Source of the DNA: Euonymus europaeus
Lineage: Eukaryota > Streptophyta > Magnoliopsida > Celastrales > Celastraceae
Assembly (NCBI GenBank): GCA_963580455.1
Contig: OY756967.1
Location: 22,180,022-22,244,021 of the forward strand
Direction: 5' to 3'
Length of the DNA: 64,000 nt
Shown here: piece after piece, positions 62,032 to 64,000 of the stretch
Position numbering within the stretch: position 1 is the stretch's first letter
How the letters are laid out: each line of letters starts with the position of its first letter
The notes under the pieces: model-generated
What the model was told of the DNA's origin: nothing
What the model saw: the letters and a program-made list of their open reading frames with translations, nothing else
The model's database searches: none
Made by a program: the position numbers and the translations under genes

Positions 62032-63710
62032 TTACTGCACTCCACTCTGTTTTGCCCAATCGACAAACTGCATACCAGCATAAATATTGTTGGCAAATCG
62101 AATACCAACAGTGAAAGCCATCGAAACAGGTGGGACTCGCTTTGCCAAGGGTGATGCTTCAACCAGGTGTTCAAGTCCAGTGACTATTTGATAACGGGTG
62201 TTGGAGGAAACCGCGAGGAAAACTCCTGATCATGAAGAAGGTAAACTAATGAGCTCAATGTAATCAACGAATGGCAGTCAAAACTTCCCCAAATAAGCTT
62301 CTTTGAAATCAAAAGCAACGACCAGCTTAATAATTTGATAAGTTAAACAGTGTCTTGCCAATGTCCCAACAAAACCCGCATGGAACTTACGTTGGCAAGA
62401 TGTCACAACTCACAAACAGTGGTGATGTCATGCGTTCAATTTATAGAAAGATACTTCTTTTCCATTCAAATATCAAATGGGCAAATTTTTGATGATTCAT
62501 AATCCCGTCAGAGAGAACAAGTTTGAATTACATTTGCAGAAACAAAAACCAGACTGCCAAATAAAAAACTAGAAACTAGACACTATAATGTCATTTGAAT
62601 GAAAGCCATACGTACCCCAAAGAGCAGCACTCTGCACAAGTGGTGGCACGGGAATGTCGTCTTCTGATTTGTTTATGCTTCTGATCATATCAAAAGAATT
62701 AAGTAAAAAATGGACTCAATTCTCTCCTTCAAGGAAATTCAAAAATGAAAACAGGAAATATCTGTGAGTAATACCATAAGCAATAACTATGGAGCCATAG
62801 GCAAGTGAGAGGAATCTACATCTATCCGAATTATAAGATTCTCATTTTAGGTGTAAAATTCCCAACAGAAACTGGTTTCCAAAATCATTCTTGACAACTT
62901 CGAAGGTAAAATTTTTACTCAAAAAGTGGGAAGTGGTGTGATTCTTTAAACTTGTTATCTCTTTTCATTCCCCCAGTCAGAAAAGCAGCCAATTATAATG
63001 ACACAATATCTACTCAATAAATTCCAACCAAACAAACTCAATTGTATCATAGACTAATAGTCATAAGAACCGACATCTGGAAATCCACAAAGAGGCAAAA
63101 GGCACTTCACTTTCTTTTGCATCTGTTCTAAAATTTTTAATGAAGTTCTAAAGATGGACAATGAACAACCATATAAATTCGGTTTGAAAAAGAAAATGCA
63201 AACTCATCTGTCATATATCAGTCCTAATGGAAAAATGATGATAAACTGAAACATTTGGCATGTATTATATCTAGGCTCTAGCACTTCAACTCGGAGAAAA
63301 AATTAGGTGTGACAATGAAACAACACATAGACTAGTAATAAAAAGATTTACCTTTTGGCAGTCATGATCATATTTGCAATGCCTTGGCCAATGAGACCGC
63401 ATCCAAACCCAACTGAGCCATATGATACCCCCTAGATCCATATACACCAATAAATTAATTTAATAACACAGACAAGAACGAAGAGAAGAAAAGACTACAA
63501 AACTTGGCATCACAACCAAAATCCACAAGAAAAAAGTATAAAAATAATGAATTTGAATGAGTAAATGCATCTTCCTCCCTGTTGTTCATCGGAGGTACAA
63601 GTCCGAAATGCAACCATGTGGTCAGAAATGAATGTGGTACCTTATAGAAGTACGCAGCAACCCGCTGGTTTAGTGAGAATTTGCATCCAGGCCTCTCAGC
63701 TTCAAAAACA
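62032..63710 (-). CDS. RER: RETICULATA-related protein (DUF3411), 3' part; gene leaves the right edge
   Basis: Four exons are visible on the minus strand: 63710-63641, 63431-63352, 62680-62616 and 62225-62032. They encode the last 136 or so residues in continuous frame. The sequence contains the family blocks GSVGFGCGLIGQGIANMIM, DIPVPPLVQSAALWG and MAFTVGIRFANNIYAGMQFV, and ends WAKQSGVQ. DUF3411 proteins (RETICULATA and RER1-7) are membrane proteins of the chloroplast envelope. Mutants show reticulate leaves from altered mesophyll and plastid metabolism. The glycine-rich hydrophobic stretches fit membrane segments. The N-terminal region, with the expected transit peptide, lies beyond 64000. 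Which RER paralogue it is cannot be settled from this part. Confidence 0.88.
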
Positions 63711-64000
63711 CTGCTCAATAGAAATAAAACATCATATGAGATTTGACGTCCACACACTTGAAAGATTATCAAAAAGCTGTCCAACAAGTACAACAGACAA
63801 TTCTGGAATCACAAAGAAAATAAGACAAATCTATAAGAATGGCACATGGTATGCCCAGTTCACATTGTGAAAATAGACATACATGTTCCCTAGCCCAGTT
63901 CAAAACTTTAGCAAATTGATTATGTGATATAAAACCATTTGGAGACTAAAACCAGATGTTTAGTGATACCAATTGTGTTTAAAAAAAACTCAGAAATAAT

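Overview
The window is nuclear DNA of a flowering plant, most likely a eudicot. Its genes are split by many GT-AG introns, the spacers are AT-rich, and the families are plant families (HD2 histone deacetylase, CSLA mannan synthase, PPC/AT-hook protein, RETICULATA-related protein). Exon junctions below were placed by eye from splice sites and reading frame. In the six genes modelled from start to stop across introns, every junction keeps the frame and the exons sum to a whole number of codons.

Layout, left to right. 1-90 (-) is the first coding exon of a gene running off the left edge, possibly DEMETER/ROS1-like. 1032-1803 is a Mutator-type element with a 9-bp target duplication. 4970-5166 is a SINE remnant. 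7581-8279 (+) is a two-exon At4g22758-like gene. 9387-15573 is a Ty1/copia retrotransposon on the minus strand, itself split by a nested 1.3-kb solo LTR. 16556-19350 (+) is an HD2-type histone deacetylase gene with nine coding exons. 21013-24503 (+) is a CSLA glucomannan mannosyltransferase gene with nine exons. 25374-28861 is a long solo LTR carrying a nested MITE, followed by a hAT-type MITE at 29016-29530. 29777-31395 (-) is an AT-hook/PPC gene with five exons. 35320-35554 is a SINE with a 16-bp target duplication. 36001-42863 (-) is RAD5A, with 20 exons and 1031 residues. 45515-46087 (+) is a one-exon membrane protein gene. 48383-59779 (-) is the AP-2 alpha-adaptin gene, with 27 exons and 1020 residues. 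62032-63710 (-) is the 3' part of a RETICULATA-related (DUF3411) gene that leaves the right edge.

The genes are independent housekeeping or regulatory loci and do not form a pathway or cluster: chromatin (HD2, AHL), DNA damage tolerance (RAD5A), endocytosis (AP2A), cell-wall mannan (CSLA) and plastid development (RER). RAD5A and the membrane protein gene are divergent and may share a promoter.

I found no sign of a new multi-gene system. The most informative material is the transposon record: several insertions have exact ends and target duplications, three of them nested or adjacent, plus two tandem duplications of about 170 and 194 bp next to genes.
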